DNA from: Mucilaginibacter sp. KACC 22063
GTDB taxonomy: Bacteria > Bacteroidota > Bacteroidia > Sphingobacteriales > Sphingobacteriaceae
Length of the DNA stretch: 64,000 nucleotides
Direction of reading: 5' to 3'
Assembly (NCBI RefSeq): GCF_028736115.1
Contig: NZ_CP117877.1
Coordinates: 3,782,001-3,846,000 of the forward strand
In this document: positions 54,504 through 63,890 of the stretch, piece by piece
Numbering within the stretch: the stretch's first letter is position 1
Layout of the letters: every line of letters begins with the position of its first letter
The notes under the pieces: generated by a model
Database searches by the model: none
Told to the model about the DNA's origin: nothing
The model's input: the letters and a program-made list of their open reading frames with translations, nothing else
Made by a program: the position numbers and the translations under genes

Positions 54504-54758
54504 ATGGCAAATCATAAATCATCGATTAAAAGGATCAGAGCTAACGCTGCGAAGCGTCTGCGCAACAGATATCAGGCTAAATCTACAAGAACTGCTATTA
54601 AAAGATTAAGAGCAGCAGCAACTAAAGATGAAGCAAAAACGCTTTTACCTAAAGTTATTTCTATGCTTGATCGTTTAGCTAAGAAAAACGTGATCCACAA
54701 AAACAAAGCTTCAAACAACAAATCAAAGCTTACTAAATTTGTTAACGGTTTAGCATAA
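54504..54758 (+). CDS. rpsT: 30S ribosomal protein S20
   Basis: An 84-residue highly basic protein (MANHKSSIKRIRANAAKRLR) that binds 16S rRNA at the base of the small subunit. The full-length family signature is seen, including KNVIHKNKASNNKSKLTKFV near the C-terminus. Preceded by a consensus promoter and followed by a terminator, so it is a single-gene unit. Confidence 0.98.
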   Translation: MANHKSSIKRIRANAAKRLRNRYQAKSTRTAIKRLRAAATKDEAKTLLPKVISMLDRLAKKNVIHKNKASNNKSKLTKFVNGLA

Positions 54759-54780
54759 GCTAAAGCAACAAAAGATATTG

Positions 54781-54812
54781 AAAGGGATAATGCACTGCAT
54801 TGTCCCTTTTTT
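54781..54812 (+). terminator. Terminator of rpsT
   Basis: AAAGGGATAATGC (54781-54793) pairs with GCATTGTCCCTTT (54797-54809) with one wobble, followed by a T-run. Confidence 0.9.
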
Positions 54813-54839
54813 GTTTCCGCAATTTGCTATATTAACCTC

Positions 54840-55538
54840 GTGGAAAGCTACGAAAGCAAGATCAGTATAAAGGCATGGGCCGAGGAAGACCGCCCGCGTG
54901 AGAAGCTAAACGCACAAGGCCGCCGCGCACTTAGCGATGCCGAACTTATTGCCATACTCATTGGCTCAGGCAACCGCGACGAATCTGCAGTAGAATTAAG
55001 CAAACGTATCCTTCATCATTACGACAACGACCTTAACAAATTAGGCAAGGTTTCGGTTAATGAGCTGTCCCGCTTTAAAGGTATCGGCGAAGCCAAAGCC
55101 ATTTCTATTATTGCCGCTTTAGAACTTGGCCGCCGCCGTGGTGAAACAGAGACTAAAGTGGCAGATAAAATAACCGGCAGCCGCAGCGCCTGGGAGATAC
55201 TACGCCGCCACATGGTTGATCTGAACCACGAAGAATTCTGGATACTATTACTCAGCCGCAATAACAAGGTCATTACTAAAGAACTGATCAGCAAGGGTGG
55301 TTTATCCGGCACGGTGGCCGATCCTAAGATTATATTTAACGTAGCCCTTCTACACCAGGCATCGGGTATCATTTTGGCGCACAATCACCCATCGGGCAAT
55401 TTGAAGCCCAGCCATGAGGATATCAGTTTAACCAACAAACTATCGCAAGCAGGCAAAATTTTGGACATCAGGGTGCTTGATCACCTGATTATAACGGATG
55501 AAGGCTTTTACAGCTTTTCGGATGAAGGCATACTTTGA
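54840..55538 (+). CDS. radC: RadC family JAB1/MPN metalloprotein
   Basis: A 232-residue protein. The N-terminal part has a helix-hairpin-helix-like region (LSRFKGIGEAKAISIIAALE, about 77-96). The C-terminal JAMM domain carries the zinc motif AHNHPSGNLKPSHED. The initiating codon is GTG at 54840; no ATG in frame restores the family N-terminus. RadC was named for DNA repair, but its real activity is unsettled. It lies just after the rpsT terminator. Confidence 0.93.
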   Translation: MESYESKISIKAWAEEDRPREKLNAQGRRALSDAELIAILIGSGNRDESAVELSKRILHHYDNDLNKLGKVSVNELSRFKGIGEAKAISIIAALELGRRRGETETKVADKITGSRSAWEILRRHMVDLNHEEFWILLLSRNNKVITKELISKGGLSGTVADPKIIFNVALLHQASGIILAHNHPSGNLKPSHEDISLTNKLSQAGKILDIRVLDHLIITDEGFYSFSDEGIL

Positions 55539-55555
55539 TGTGCTGATATAATAAC

Positions 55556-56155
55556 TCACTTAAACTTTATGACCACCTTTTTGCCCGATATATTTTCGAG
55601 CAAGGGCTTAAAGATCAACTGCGCATTATCCTGTGCTTTAGCAGTGATATGCATCTCATTGGCATTATCAAGCAGGCGTTTTTCTGCAATTTTATAGATA
55701 TCCTCCACCATATTTTTGGCATTCCCCGGAAATAAAGCACCTGTAATGTCATAAACTTTTGATCGCTGGTGATCCAGCTTTACATAACAGATCTCCGCCT
55801 TAGGCATCAGTACTGTAACGGTATCTTTGGTTGCAGATTGGTTAATATCTTCCTTTTTGACCTTGGTAAGGTCAATACATGCCGTTACTTCACCTACTGC
55901 TAAAAACAGCACACGCTCATCGGGCAAAAAGGTATGTATCTGCTTCTTTTCTATCACATCTTTCATGGAGTACTTTACCAGCTCCAGTTTACCCATACTG
56001 GTAATCTTTTGCACCATTACATCCTCATTAACCTCAGTGCGTACAGTGGTAAACTGGTGTTTGATATAGAAAAACAAAAAGACGAAAAAACCTAATAAAA
56101 GAAGGGTAATTATAAGCGTTTTTGATACGCCGCTGCGGGTTGCACTCATAATCAT
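55556..56155 (-). CDS. DUF4230 membrane-anchored protein
   Basis: A 199-residue protein with one N-terminal helix (LIITLLLLGFFVFLFFYIKH, about 14-33) and an extracytoplasmic DUF4230 domain: VMVQKITSMGKLELVKYSMK, FLAVGEVTACIDLTKVKKED, then VTVLMPKAEICYVKLDH. The family is widespread in Bacteroidota and Firmicutes, with no known function. It is convergent with radC, 17 bases apart. Confidence 0.88.
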   Translation of the reverse strand: MIMSATRSGVSKTLIITLLLLGFFVFLFFYIKHQFTTVRTEVNEDVMVQKITSMGKLELVKYSMKDVIEKKQIHTFLPDERVLFLAVGEVTACIDLTKVKKEDINQSATKDTVTVLMPKAEICYVKLDHQRSKVYDITGALFPGNAKNMVEDIYKIAEKRLLDNANEMHITAKAQDNAQLIFKPLLENISGKKVVIKFK

Positions 56156-56160
56156 TAGAC

Positions 56161-56190
56161 AAAAAAAGAGCAGATTGGTTTATCTACTCT
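56161..56190 (-). terminator. Terminator of the osmC-like gene
   Basis: AGAGCAGAT (56167-56175) and ATCTACTCT (56182-56190) pair with one mismatch. Read on the minus strand, a run of seven T follows the stem. Confidence 0.8.
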
Positions 56191-56216
56191 TTTCCATAAA
56201 TGTTTATTACGGCTGA

Positions 56217-56639
56217 TTAAGCGCCGTAAGTTACATTTAATGTAATAGGCACGCTTAGTGCTTTTGATACAATACAGTTAGCTTTTGCGCCTTCTGCAAC
56301 TTGTTTAAACTGCTCTTCAGAAACGCCGTCGATAGCAGATGCTTTAAGTTCCAGATGGATACCATCAATTTTTAAGCCTACCATATCCAGGTCAAGGATA
56401 GCTTCGGTAGTTAAATCGCCCGGAGTAATGCCTTGCTGAGAAAGCGCAGCACCTACTGCCATAGTAAAACAGCCTGCATGTGCTGCTGCAATCAACTCTT
56501 CAGGGTTGGTACCCACACCAGACTCAAAGCGGGTTTTGAATGAAAACTGAGTATTGTTAAGAGTGGTGCTTTGTGTTGAAATTTCACCTTTACCCTCTTT
56601 TAATGTGCCAGCCCAATGAGCATTTGCTGTACGTTTCAT
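56217..56639 (-). CDS. OsmC/OhrA family peroxiredoxin-like protein
   Basis: A 140-residue protein from the ATG at 56639 ([20 protein letters not shown]); a longer reading from 56696 is rejected. The two family cysteines are present in [20 protein letters not shown] and [15 protein letters not shown]. OsmC/Ohr proteins reduce organic hydroperoxides. The N-terminus and the [20 protein letters not shown] region fit the OsmC branch. It is on the same strand as namA and 34 bases downstream of it, so they may share a transcript. Confidence 0.92.
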   Translation of the reverse strand: MKRTANAHWAGTLKEGKGEISTQSTTLNNTQFSFKTRFESGVGTNPEELIAAAHAGCFTMAVGAALSQQGITPGDLTTEAILDLDMVGLKIDGIHLELKASAIDGVSEEQFKQVAEGAKANCIVSKALSVPITLNVTYGA

Positions 56640-56673
56640 GTTTTTTAATTTAAGGTATGTTTGATATTGATTA

Positions 56674-57744
56674 TTAATGCCATTTAGCGCGTTCATACTG
56701 TACCGGCCAGGTAATATCCTGCCCTAACTCATGCGCCGCACGTAACGGAAAATATGGGTCACGCAGTAGTTCCCGCGCAATGAAAACCAAGTCAGCCTGT
56801 TCAGTTTCAATGATCTCATTCGCCTGTTTTGATTCTGTGATCAGGCCAACGGCTCCGGTCATAATTCCGCTTTCCTTTTTTATCTGCTCTGCAAACTCAA
56901 TCTGGTAACCTGGTTTTAACGGAATTTTTGCTAAAACGTTACCCCCGGTAGAAGTATCAATCAGGTCTACGCCTTTTTCTTTCAATACAGTTGCCAGCTT
57001 TACTGAGTCCTCAATTGTCCAGCCGCCCTCGGTCCAATCGGTTGCAGAAATGCGTACAAACAAAGGCTTTTCATCAGGCCAAACCTGCTTTACGCTATCT
57101 ACCACTTCCAATAGCAGACGGATCCTGTTCTCAAAGCTACCGCCATACTCGTCAGTTCGCTGGTTACTTAATGGCGAATAAAACTGGTGTAATAAATACC
57201 CATGCGCAGCATGCAGTTCAATTACGTCGATGCCAACTTTTAATGCTCGTTCTGTAGCTGCTTTAAAATCTGCTTTTACTTTTTCAATACCAGCTTTATC
57301 CAGTGCTATGGGTGCAACCTCTTCAGGTATAAAAGGCACGGCACTTGCTGATACTGTTTCCCAGCCGTTTGCGTAGTCGGGTAATATCTGTTTACCTCTT
57401 TCGTCCCACGGGCGCTCATGGCTTGCCTTACGGCCTGCGTGTGCCAGTTGTAAGCCCATATATGCGCCATGCTGGTGCACAAAATCAGTAATCTCTTTAA
57501 GCTTATCTATGTGCTCGTCTTTGTAGATGCCCAAATCGGCATAAGTAATACGCCCTTCGGGTGAAACCGCGATAGCTTCACTGATAATCAGCGCTGCGCC
57601 GCCTACTGCCCTGCTGCCTATATGCACCAAGTGCCAGTCTGTAGCAAAACCGTCGGTGCTGGAATATTCGCACATTGGCGATACCGCTATGCGGTTTCGC
57701 AATTCAATGTCTTTTATTTTTAAAGGTGAAAATAACTGTGCCAT
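56674..57744 (-). CDS. namA: NADPH dehydrogenase, old yellow enzyme (YqjM/NamA class)
   Basis: A 356-residue FMN oxidoreductase. Cys in ISPMCEYSSTDGFATDWHLV is the FMN-tuning cysteine of the YqjM class. The His pair is in ELHAAHGYLLHQFYSPLSNQ, and the phosphate loop lies toward the C-terminus (GAVGLITESKQANEIIETEQ). It reduces activated C=C bonds of electrophiles such as enals or nitro compounds using NADPH. It is upstream of the OsmC-like gene on the same strand; both would deal with reactive electrophiles or peroxides. Confidence 0.94.
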   Translation of the reverse strand: MAQLFSPLKIKDIELRNRIAVSPMCEYSSTDGFATDWHLVHIGSRAVGGAALIISEAIAVSPEGRITYADLGIYKDEHIDKLKEITDFVHQHGAYMGLQLAHAGRKASHERPWDERGKQILPDYANGWETVSASAVPFIPEEVAPIALDKAGIEKVKADFKAATERALKVGIDVIELHAAHGYLLHQFYSPLSNQRTDEYGGSFENRIRLLLEVVDSVKQVWPDEKPLFVRISATDWTEGGWTIEDSVKLATVLKEKGVDLIDTSTGGNVLAKIPLKPGYQIEFAEQIKKESGIMTGAVGLITESKQANEIIETEQADLVFIARELLRDPYFPLRAAHELGQDITWPVQYERAKWH

Positions 57745-57870
57745 AATGTTATCAAATTTATATGCTTAAATCACCTTTACAAGTGCAGTAGTGTCATATC
57801 TAAACTTATGATACAAATCTGAGAGTTTAACTTTAACTAACTATTAATACTGCATGAGTTAAGATAACAA

Positions 57871-57903
57871 AAGGCAGGATCAGCTTTTTACACTGCCTGC
57901 CTT
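57871..57903 (-). terminator. Terminator of the acidic protein gene
   Basis: AAGGCAGG (57871-57878) pairs with CCTGCCTT (57896-57903). On the minus strand the stem is followed by TTGTTATC. It is 26 bases after the stop at 57929. Confidence 0.7.
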
Positions 57904-57928
57904 ATGTCATTACACAAAACTTGATTAC

Positions 57929-58360
57929 TTATTTATTTAAATCTTCATCATTTTTAGGATACCCTTCTTCGTCCAGATCATCCCGGTCATCTTCTGGCGT
58001 GCGCGAAAGTTCTTCGTCGATAGGGTCAAGTTCCGTGATCTTGCCATCGTCAATGTGCATACCTAACTGGTCAGCATCCGTTTCTATCGAACGGTTTTTA
58101 TCATATTCGCCACGGGTATCATAAGGGTTTGCCTCATCATAGCTCGAATCAAAGTCGCTGCCACCAGGCGCTGCTGTATCAAATAATGCCGGCGGATCAT
58201 AGTCCGGGTCATCACCGTCCACCTCAATTTCGTAACTATCAGTTTCCGGATCGTATTTTAAATCCTGAGCTGCTGACTCTTCACCCAGCTCATCTTTCAT
58301 TTTTTTATCTCTGTCCAGGTTTTCATCATTAAACTCTGGGTAAAATTGATCTTTGTTCAT
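57929..58360 (-). CDS. Very acidic protein of unknown function
   Basis: A 143-residue protein from the ATG at 58360 (MNKDQFYPEFNDENLDRDKK). About a third of its residues are Asp or Glu, with runs such as EIEVDGDDPDYDPPALFD and RTPEDDRDDLDEEGYPKND. No signal peptide, membrane helix or known domain is seen; it is probably cytoplasmic and disordered. It is divergent from the aldolase gene, with 69 bases between the start codons. Function unknown. Confidence 0.75.
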   Translation of the reverse strand: MNKDQFYPEFNDENLDRDKKMKDELGEESAAQDLKYDPETDSYEIEVDGDDPDYDPPALFDTAAPGGSDFDSSYDEANPYDTRGEYDKNRSIETDADQLGMHIDDGKITELDPIDEELSRTPEDDRDDLDEEGYPKNDEDLNK

Positions 58361-58429
58361 CGGTTGGTCATTTACGTACGATATTAAAACACAGGAAAAT
58401 GTATTGTGTTTAAAAATTTTACCCTCATT

Positions 58430-59431
58430 ATGAAAACACAAGAATTAATTGAAACCGTGCAGGCCCTGATCCATACCGACAGGGGGCTGCTTGCTATGGA
58501 CGAAAGTACCGGCACCTGCAACCAACGTTTTGCTGCACTTAACATCCCGCAGACAGAAGAATATCGCCGCAAATACCGCGAGCTGATTGTGACCACTCCT
58601 GGGTTAAGTGAGGCCATTAGCGGCGCTATTTTATTCGATGAAACAGTTTACCAAACCACTGCCGACGGCACTCCATTTATGGAGATATTAAAACGGAACG
58701 GAATAATCCCCGGCATTAAGGTGGACGAAAGCACGATGGATCTGGCCGGTTTTCCGGGTGAAAAGATTACAAAAGGAATTGATGGCCTGCCCGAAAGGCT
58801 GGGTAAATACTATGAACTGGGCAACCGTTTTGCGAAATGGCGTGCCGTTATTACCATAGGCAAAGGCATCCCAACCGATGCCTGTATCAACGCTAACACA
58901 CATCTTTTGGCCCGATACGCGGCTATGTGCCAGCAGGCGGGCATTGTACCTATTGTAGAACCTGAAGTATTGATGGATGGCAGCCATAGTATTGACGACT
59001 GTTATAATGCAACTAAGCGATCATTACATTCGCTTTTTAACCAACTTTACGAGCAAAACGTTTACCTGCCCGGTTTAATATTAAAGCCTAACATGGTGGT
59101 ATCCGGCAAGGATGCACAAGTACAAGCCAGCGTTGAAGACGTGGCAGATGCTACTGTAAATTGCTTTTTAGATAACGTATCTGCTTCTACAGGCGGCATT
59201 GCATTTTTATCAGGTGGGCAATTGCCAGAATTAGCAGCTGCACATTTAAATGCTATGGAAGTTAAATACAAAGAACGCATGCCATGGGGCTTAACTTATT
59301 CATTTTCGAGGGCGATACAACAACCTGCGCTTGATTACTGGGCTGGCAAAGATGAAAATGTTGAACATGCACAACAGTTGTTGCATGAAACAGCATTGCT
59401 TGCAAAAAAAGCAAGGGCTGGGCAATTGTGA
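58430..59431 (+). CDS. Class I fructose-bisphosphate aldolase
   Basis: A 333-residue cytoplasmic enzyme from the ATG at 58430 (MKTQELIETVQALIHTDRGL). It is the metal-independent class I type: GLLAMDESTGTCNQRF near the N-terminus, the Schiff-base Lys probably in LPGLILKPNMVVSG, and TGGIAFLSGGQLPELAAAHL toward the C-terminus. It splits fructose 1,6-bisphosphate into two triose phosphates in glycolysis and runs in reverse in gluconeogenesis. A GTG at 58406 in frame would add eight residues and is less likely. Confidence 0.94.
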   Translation: MKTQELIETVQALIHTDRGLLAMDESTGTCNQRFAALNIPQTEEYRRKYRELIVTTPGLSEAISGAILFDETVYQTTADGTPFMEILKRNGIIPGIKVDESTMDLAGFPGEKITKGIDGLPERLGKYYELGNRFAKWRAVITIGKGIPTDACINANTHLLARYAAMCQQAGIVPIVEPEVLMDGSHSIDDCYNATKRSLHSLFNQLYEQNVYLPGLILKPNMVVSGKDAQVQASVEDVADATVNCFLDNVSASTGGIAFLSGGQLPELAAAHLNAMEVKYKERMPWGLTYSFSRAIQQPALDYWAGKDENVEHAQQLLHETALLAKKARAGQL

Positions 59432-59435
59432 TAAA

Positions 59436-59466
59436 ATTGAATAAGTAATTGGCAATAATATGTTTG
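59436..59466 (+). promoter_or_regulatory. Candidate promoter of the GH2 gene
   Basis: ATTG (59436-59439), 19 bases, then TATGTTTG (59459-59466), an exact TAnnTTTG element. It begins 4 bases after the aldolase stop and is 56 bases before the GH2 ATG. Confidence 0.55.
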
Positions 59467-59522
59467 CTATTACATAGCATTCGTGCTATTTTGTGTCAGT
59501 AAAACAATTAAACCAATCTGTA

Positions 59523-61937
59523 ATGTTATCACATCGTCGGCCTTTAAAAACGCTTATATTTTTAGCGCTTTTAACAATTACATTTCACCTGCATGCCCAA
59601 ACAGGGCGCACGGTAGTTGATTTTGATAAAGGCTGGCGTTTCCATTTAGGGGATGCTCCGGAAGCAAAAACTGCCGCTTACGCTGATAAAAACTGGCGCT
59701 TGCTTGATCTGCCGCACGATTGGAGCATTGAGGGCACATTCAGTAAAGACAACCCTGCAAAAGCCGAAGGCGGCGCACTGCCGGGCGGCATTGGCTGGTA
59801 CCGCAAGACATTTACCATACCTGCAGGCGATAAAGGCAAACTGATCTATATTGATTTTGATGGCGTTTATCAGAAAAGCGAGGTTTGGATCAACGGGCAT
59901 CATTTAGGTTTCAGGCCTAATGGTTATATATCTTTCAGGTACGGGCTTACTCCTTACCTTAAAATAGGCGGCAGTAACACTATTGCCGTAAAGGTTGACA
60001 ATTCGGTTCAGCCAAACTCGCGCTGGTATTCTGGCTCGGGTATTTACCGCCATGTATGGCTGGTAAAAACTAACCCGGTAGCAGTTGATCTTTGGGGCAC
60101 CTATGTAACCACGCCCCGTGTAAACAATCAGGAGGCAGAAGTGAAAGTGAGTACACGCATACGTACCATATACCCTAATGCAAAATTTAAGGCAGTAACT
60201 TCGGTAATAGACCCACAAGGCAAACAGGTAGCCAGCGCAGTAAGCAATGATCTTAAAGTGATGGACTCAGTGTCGACACTTAATCAGTCTTTTACCATCA
60301 AAACACCGCAACTATGGTCTGTAGATCATCCATCTCTATATAAAGCCACCACACGCATCTATGTAAATAACCAACTTGTCGATACCTATACCACACCATT
60401 TGGTATCAGGTATTTTGATTTTGATGCAGATAAAGGTTTTAGCCTTAATGGCAAGCCTTTAAAAATCTTAGGTGTTTGCGATCACCACGATCTTGGCAGC
60501 CTTGGTGCAGCGGTAAACACCCGCGCACTTGAACGCCAGTTACAGATTTTAAAAGCAATGGGTTGCAACGGTATCCGCACATCGCACAATCCGCCTGCGC
60601 CGGAACTGCTTGACCTGTGCGACAAAATGGGCTTTATTGTAATGGACGAGGCTTTTGATTGCTGGCGCAAACAAAAGGTTGAATACGATTATCACCTTTA
60701 CTTTGATAAATGGCATAAACGCGACCTGGTTGACCAGCTACTTCGCGACCGTAACCACCCAAGTGTAATGATGTGGAGCATCGGCAATGAGATACCCGAG
60801 CAGGGCGACTCAACAGGTACAGCCATTGCACGCGAACTGGCAGGCATTGTACGCCAGTACGATAACCGCCCAATTACGGATGCAAACGACCAGCCTTATG
60901 CTAAAAATTCGATCATACGTTCTGGTGCGGTTGACCTTATAGGCTACAATTATCACCACCGCGATTATGTGAAGTTCCATGAGATTTTCCTTGGTGCAAA
61001 ATTTATCGGTACAGAAACAACATCGGCGCTGGAAACACGAGGATATTATGATATGCCTTCAGACAGTATCCGCCGCTGGCCTGCACAGTGGAATAAGCCT
61101 TTTACCAACCCTAATGGCAATGTAGTTTCGGCTTATGATAACGTGTCGGCGCCATGGGGATCAACGCATGAGGAAACCTGGAAACTGATCAAAAAATATG
61201 ATTACCTGTCGGGTATGTACATCTGGACAGGCTTTGATTACTTAGGAGAACCAACACCTTACACCTGGCCATCACGCAGTTCGTATTTTGGCATTATAGA
61301 CCTGGCTGGTTTCCCTAAAGACCTGTACTATATGTACCAAAGCGAGTGGACTAATAAGCCGGTACTGCACATCTTCCCGCATTGGAACTGGCAGCCGGGC
61401 AAAACGGTTGATGTTTGGGCATACTATAACAATGCCGATGAAGTAGAGCTGTTTCTGAATGGTAAATCGCTTGGTATTAAAAAGAAACAAGGCGACGACC
61501 TGCACGTCATGTGGCGTTTAAAATTTGAACCGGGCACATTAAAAGCGGTATCTCGCTTAAACGGCAAAACTGTTTTAACGCGTACTATAAATACTGCCGG
61601 TAAGCCAGCTAAAATAGAATTAACGGCTGACAGAAGTACCATTAAAGCAGATGGCAAAGACCTATCGTTTGTAACCGTTAAAGTATTAGACAAAGATGGC
61701 AACCTTGTACCTGACGCCGAAGACAAGCTAACATTCAAGTTAAACGGGCAAGCCTTTATTGCTGGTGTTGATAACGGCGACCCGGTAAGCCATGATCCGT
61801 TCAAAGCCAGCTGGCGTAAAGCGTTTCATGGTTTGGCATTAGCTATTATACAAGCCAAATATAAACCCGGCGTAGCTACCTTAACTGCAACGGGTGCAGG
61901 TTTACAAACTGCTAATCTGAAGATTGTAATGAAGTGA
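59523..61937 (+). CDS. Glycoside hydrolase family 2 protein (beta-galactosidase-like)
   Basis: An 804-residue secreted enzyme from the ATG at 59523 with a signal peptide (LKTLIFLALLTITFHLHA). The order is: GH2 sugar-binding domain (DFDKGWRFHLGDAPE; GGIGWYRKTFTIPAGDKGK), immunoglobulin-like domain, then a TIM barrel with NGIRTSHNPPAPELLDLCDK. The acid/base Glu423 is in MMWSIGNEIPE, and the probable nucleophile Glu498 in FIGTETTSALE. A DUF4982-like and a bacterial Ig-like domain end it. It removes terminal sugars from glycans in the periplasm or at the surface; the exact sugar is not predictable. No SusC/SusD pair is adjacent. Confidence 0.93.
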   Translation: MLSHRRPLKTLIFLALLTITFHLHAQTGRTVVDFDKGWRFHLGDAPEAKTAAYADKNWRLLDLPHDWSIEGTFSKDNPAKAEGGALPGGIGWYRKTFTIPAGDKGKLIYIDFDGVYQKSEVWINGHHLGFRPNGYISFRYGLTPYLKIGGSNTIAVKVDNSVQPNSRWYSGSGIYRHVWLVKTNPVAVDLWGTYVTTPRVNNQEAEVKVSTRIRTIYPNAKFKAVTSVIDPQGKQVASAVSNDLKVMDSVSTLNQSFTIKTPQLWSVDHPSLYKATTRIYVNNQLVDTYTTPFGIRYFDFDADKGFSLNGKPLKILGVCDHHDLGSLGAAVNTRALERQLQILKAMGCNGIRTSHNPPAPELLDLCDKMGFIVMDEAFDCWRKQKVEYDYHLYFDKWHKRDLVDQLLRDRNHPSVMMWSIGNEIPEQGDSTGTAIARELAGIVRQYDNRPITDANDQPYAKNSIIRSGAVDLIGYNYHHRDYVKFHEIFLGAKFIGTETTSALETRGYYDMPSDSIRRWPAQWNKPFTNPNGNVVSAYDNVSAPWGSTHEETWKLIKKYDYLSGMYIWTGFDYLGEPTPYTWPSRSSYFGIIDLAGFPKDLYYMYQSEWTNKPVLHIFPHWNWQPGKTVDVWAYYNNADEVELFLNGKSLGIKKKQGDDLHVMWRLKFEPGTLKAVSRLNGKTVLTRTINTAGKPAKIELTADRSTIKADGKDLSFVTVKVLDKDGNLVPDAEDKLTFKLNGQAFIAGVDNGDPVSHDPFKASWRKAFHGLALAIIQAKYKPGVATLTATGAGLQTANLKIVMK

Positions 61938-61969
61938 GGATTAAATTCCATTGAATAATAATACTGTAG

Positions 61970-61988
61970 AGGCACAAGATTTGTGCCT
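61970..61988 (+). terminator. Hairpin after the GH2 gene
   Basis: AGGCACAA (61970-61977), loop GAT, TTGTGCCT (61981-61988), then TTGCTTTT. Likely a terminator. Confidence 0.7.
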
Positions 61989-62010
61989 TTGCTTTTAACC
62001 CCCTCCCTAA

Positions 62011-62026
62011 CCCTCCCCGAGGAGGG
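62011..62026. repeat. CCCTCC palindrome repeat
   Basis: CCCTCC-CCGA-GGAGGG, preceded by ACCCCCTCCCTAA. It is a relative of CCCTCTC...GAGAGGG at 47239-47257 and of the palindrome inside the element at 12835-12850. Confidence 0.6.
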
Positions 62027-62163
62027 AACTTTCTTTTTACGTTTAAATACCGAACCGACTTAACATAACCGCCCTAAATGTATTTCCTCTCAAACGAGAG
62101 ACTATTTCTGTCACAACTTCCTTACGCCTTGCTATTGGTACGCCTTTACCAATTCGTTATATT

Positions 62164-63819
62164 GTGCAATCAAATAGCAATAACTTGAAAAGAAAAGACT
62201 TCCTATACCTTAGCGGCATGGGCCTTAGTGCGGCTATGATGCCCAATATTCCGGTGATTGGTTCGCCTGTAAATCCTGAGAAAGCGCTGGAAAATGTTGA
62301 TGTATCGTTGAAAAAACGCATGGCCGATGTTGCTCTAAACACGGCAAAATCAAGAGGTGCCAGCTACGCCGATGTACGTATAGGACGTTACCTTAACCAG
62401 TCGGTTATCACGCGGGAAGACAAGGTGCAGAACATTGCCAATACTGAATCGTACGGAATGGGGGTGCGTGTGTTAGCCGATGGTTGCTGGGGCTTTGCAG
62501 CTACTAACAAAATGGACAATGACAGTATTGCGAAAGCTGCCGAACTTGCGGTACGCATTGCTAAAGACAATGCTAAATTACTAACGACTCCTGTTCAGCT
62601 TGCTCCACAAAAAGGTTATGGTGAAGTAAACTGGAAAACACCTATCCAGAAAAATGCATTTGAAGTACCTATTAAAGATAAAGTTGAGCTGCTTTTGGCT
62701 GCCAATAATGAAGCCTTAAAACTGGGTGCAAATTTCATAAACAACTCGCTGTTTATGATTAACGAGCAGAAGTATTTTGCTTCTACAGATGGCTCATACA
62801 TTGATCAGGACATTCACCGCATTTGGCCAAGCTTCACCATCACCAAAACCGATGCAAAAAGTGGCAAGTTTGAAACGCGCAATTCATTAGGCGCACCAAT
62901 GGGTATGGGTTACGAATACCTGGTTCCTGACAGTTCAACAGTAATTAACGGCATATTCCCTATTTTTACTACGCATTACAATATGCTGGAAGATGCCCGC
63001 ATTGCCACCTCTCAGTTAGATGAAAAACTGAAAGCCAAACCGATTGAACCCGGCAAATACGACCTGATACTTGATCCGACTAACTTGTTCCTGACCATTC
63101 ACGAGTCGGTTGGCCACCCTACCGAACTGGACCGCGTACTTGGCTACGAGGCGAACTTTGCAGGTACCAGCTTTTTAACATTGGATAAATGGAAGTCGGG
63201 CAAGTTTAACTTTGGCAGTAAGATTGTAAACTTTGTAGGCGACAAAACTCAACCCAATGCATTAGGCACAGTAGGCTATGATGACGAAGGGGTGAAATGC
63301 GGCAAGTGGGACATCATTAAAGATGGTGTACTTGTAAATTACCAAACCATACGCGACCAGGCGCATATCCTGGGGCTTGAGGCTTCACAAGGTTGCTGCT
63401 ACGCCGACGACTGGAGTTCTATTCAGTTTCAGCGCATGCCTAACGTAAGCCTGCAACCGGGTAAAGCAAAGCTTAGTCCGGCAGAGCTGATTAAAAACAC
63501 CGAGAAAGGCCTATATATGTTTGGCCGTAACTCTTACTCTATCGATCAGCAGCGTTACAATTTTCAGTTCAGTAGCCAGCTTTGCTATGAGATCAATAAC
63601 GGTAAAATTACAGGCATGGTTAGCGGGGCTGCCTATCAGGCCAATACACAGGAGTTCTGGAACTCGTGCTCGGCTATTTGCGATGCCAGCGATTATCGCT
63701 TAGGAGGTTCATTCTTTGACGGTAAGGGCCAGCCGCAACAGGTAAGCGCCGTATCGCACGGATGTGCAACAACTAAGTTTGACAAAGTAAATGTGATCAA
63801 TACCAGCAGGAGGATCTGA
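62164..63819 (+). CDS. tldD: TldD/PmbA family metallopeptidase
   Basis: A 551-residue protein starting at GTG 62164 (a TTG eight codons later is possible). The N-terminus KRKDFLYLSGMGLSAAMM resembles a Tat-type export signal with a Lys-Arg pair, and suggests export, unlike cytoplasmic TldD. The zinc motif is HESVGHPTELDRVLGY (HExxxH). SRGASYADVRIGRYLNQSV opens the fold, and GGSFFDGKGQPQQVSAVSHG is near the C-terminus. TldD/TldE proteases degrade unfolded peptides or process modified peptides. A TldE/PmbA partner is not seen complete in the window; a different gene ends at 63891 on the opposite strand. Confidence 0.9.
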   Translation: MQSNSNNLKRKDFLYLSGMGLSAAMMPNIPVIGSPVNPEKALENVDVSLKKRMADVALNTAKSRGASYADVRIGRYLNQSVITREDKVQNIANTESYGMGVRVLADGCWGFAATNKMDNDSIAKAAELAVRIAKDNAKLLTTPVQLAPQKGYGEVNWKTPIQKNAFEVPIKDKVELLLAANNEALKLGANFINNSLFMINEQKYFASTDGSYIDQDIHRIWPSFTITKTDAKSGKFETRNSLGAPMGMGYEYLVPDSSTVINGIFPIFTTHYNMLEDARIATSQLDEKLKAKPIEPGKYDLILDPTNLFLTIHESVGHPTELDRVLGYEANFAGTSFLTLDKWKSGKFNFGSKIVNFVGDKTQPNALGTVGYDDEGVKCGKWDIIKDGVLVNYQTIRDQAHILGLEASQGCCYADDWSSIQFQRMPNVSLQPGKAKLSPAELIKNTEKGLYMFGRNSYSIDQQRYNFQFSSQLCYEINNGKITGMVSGAAYQANTQEFWNSCSAICDASDYRLGGSFFDGKGQPQQVSAVSHGCATTKFDKVNVINTSRRI

Positions 63820-63834
63820 TCTTTTTAAATAAAA

Positions 63835-63856
63835 AAGCCCACAATATCGTGGGCTT
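63835..63856. terminator. Hairpin between convergent genes
   Basis: AAGCCCAC (63835-63842), loop AATATC, GTGGGCTT (63849-63856). A T-run follows on the minus strand, so it mainly serves the gene ending at 63891; it may also end tldD transcription. Confidence 0.8.
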
Positions 63857-63890
63857 ACTTGTTTCTTGTATCTGGTATCTTACTTCTTTG

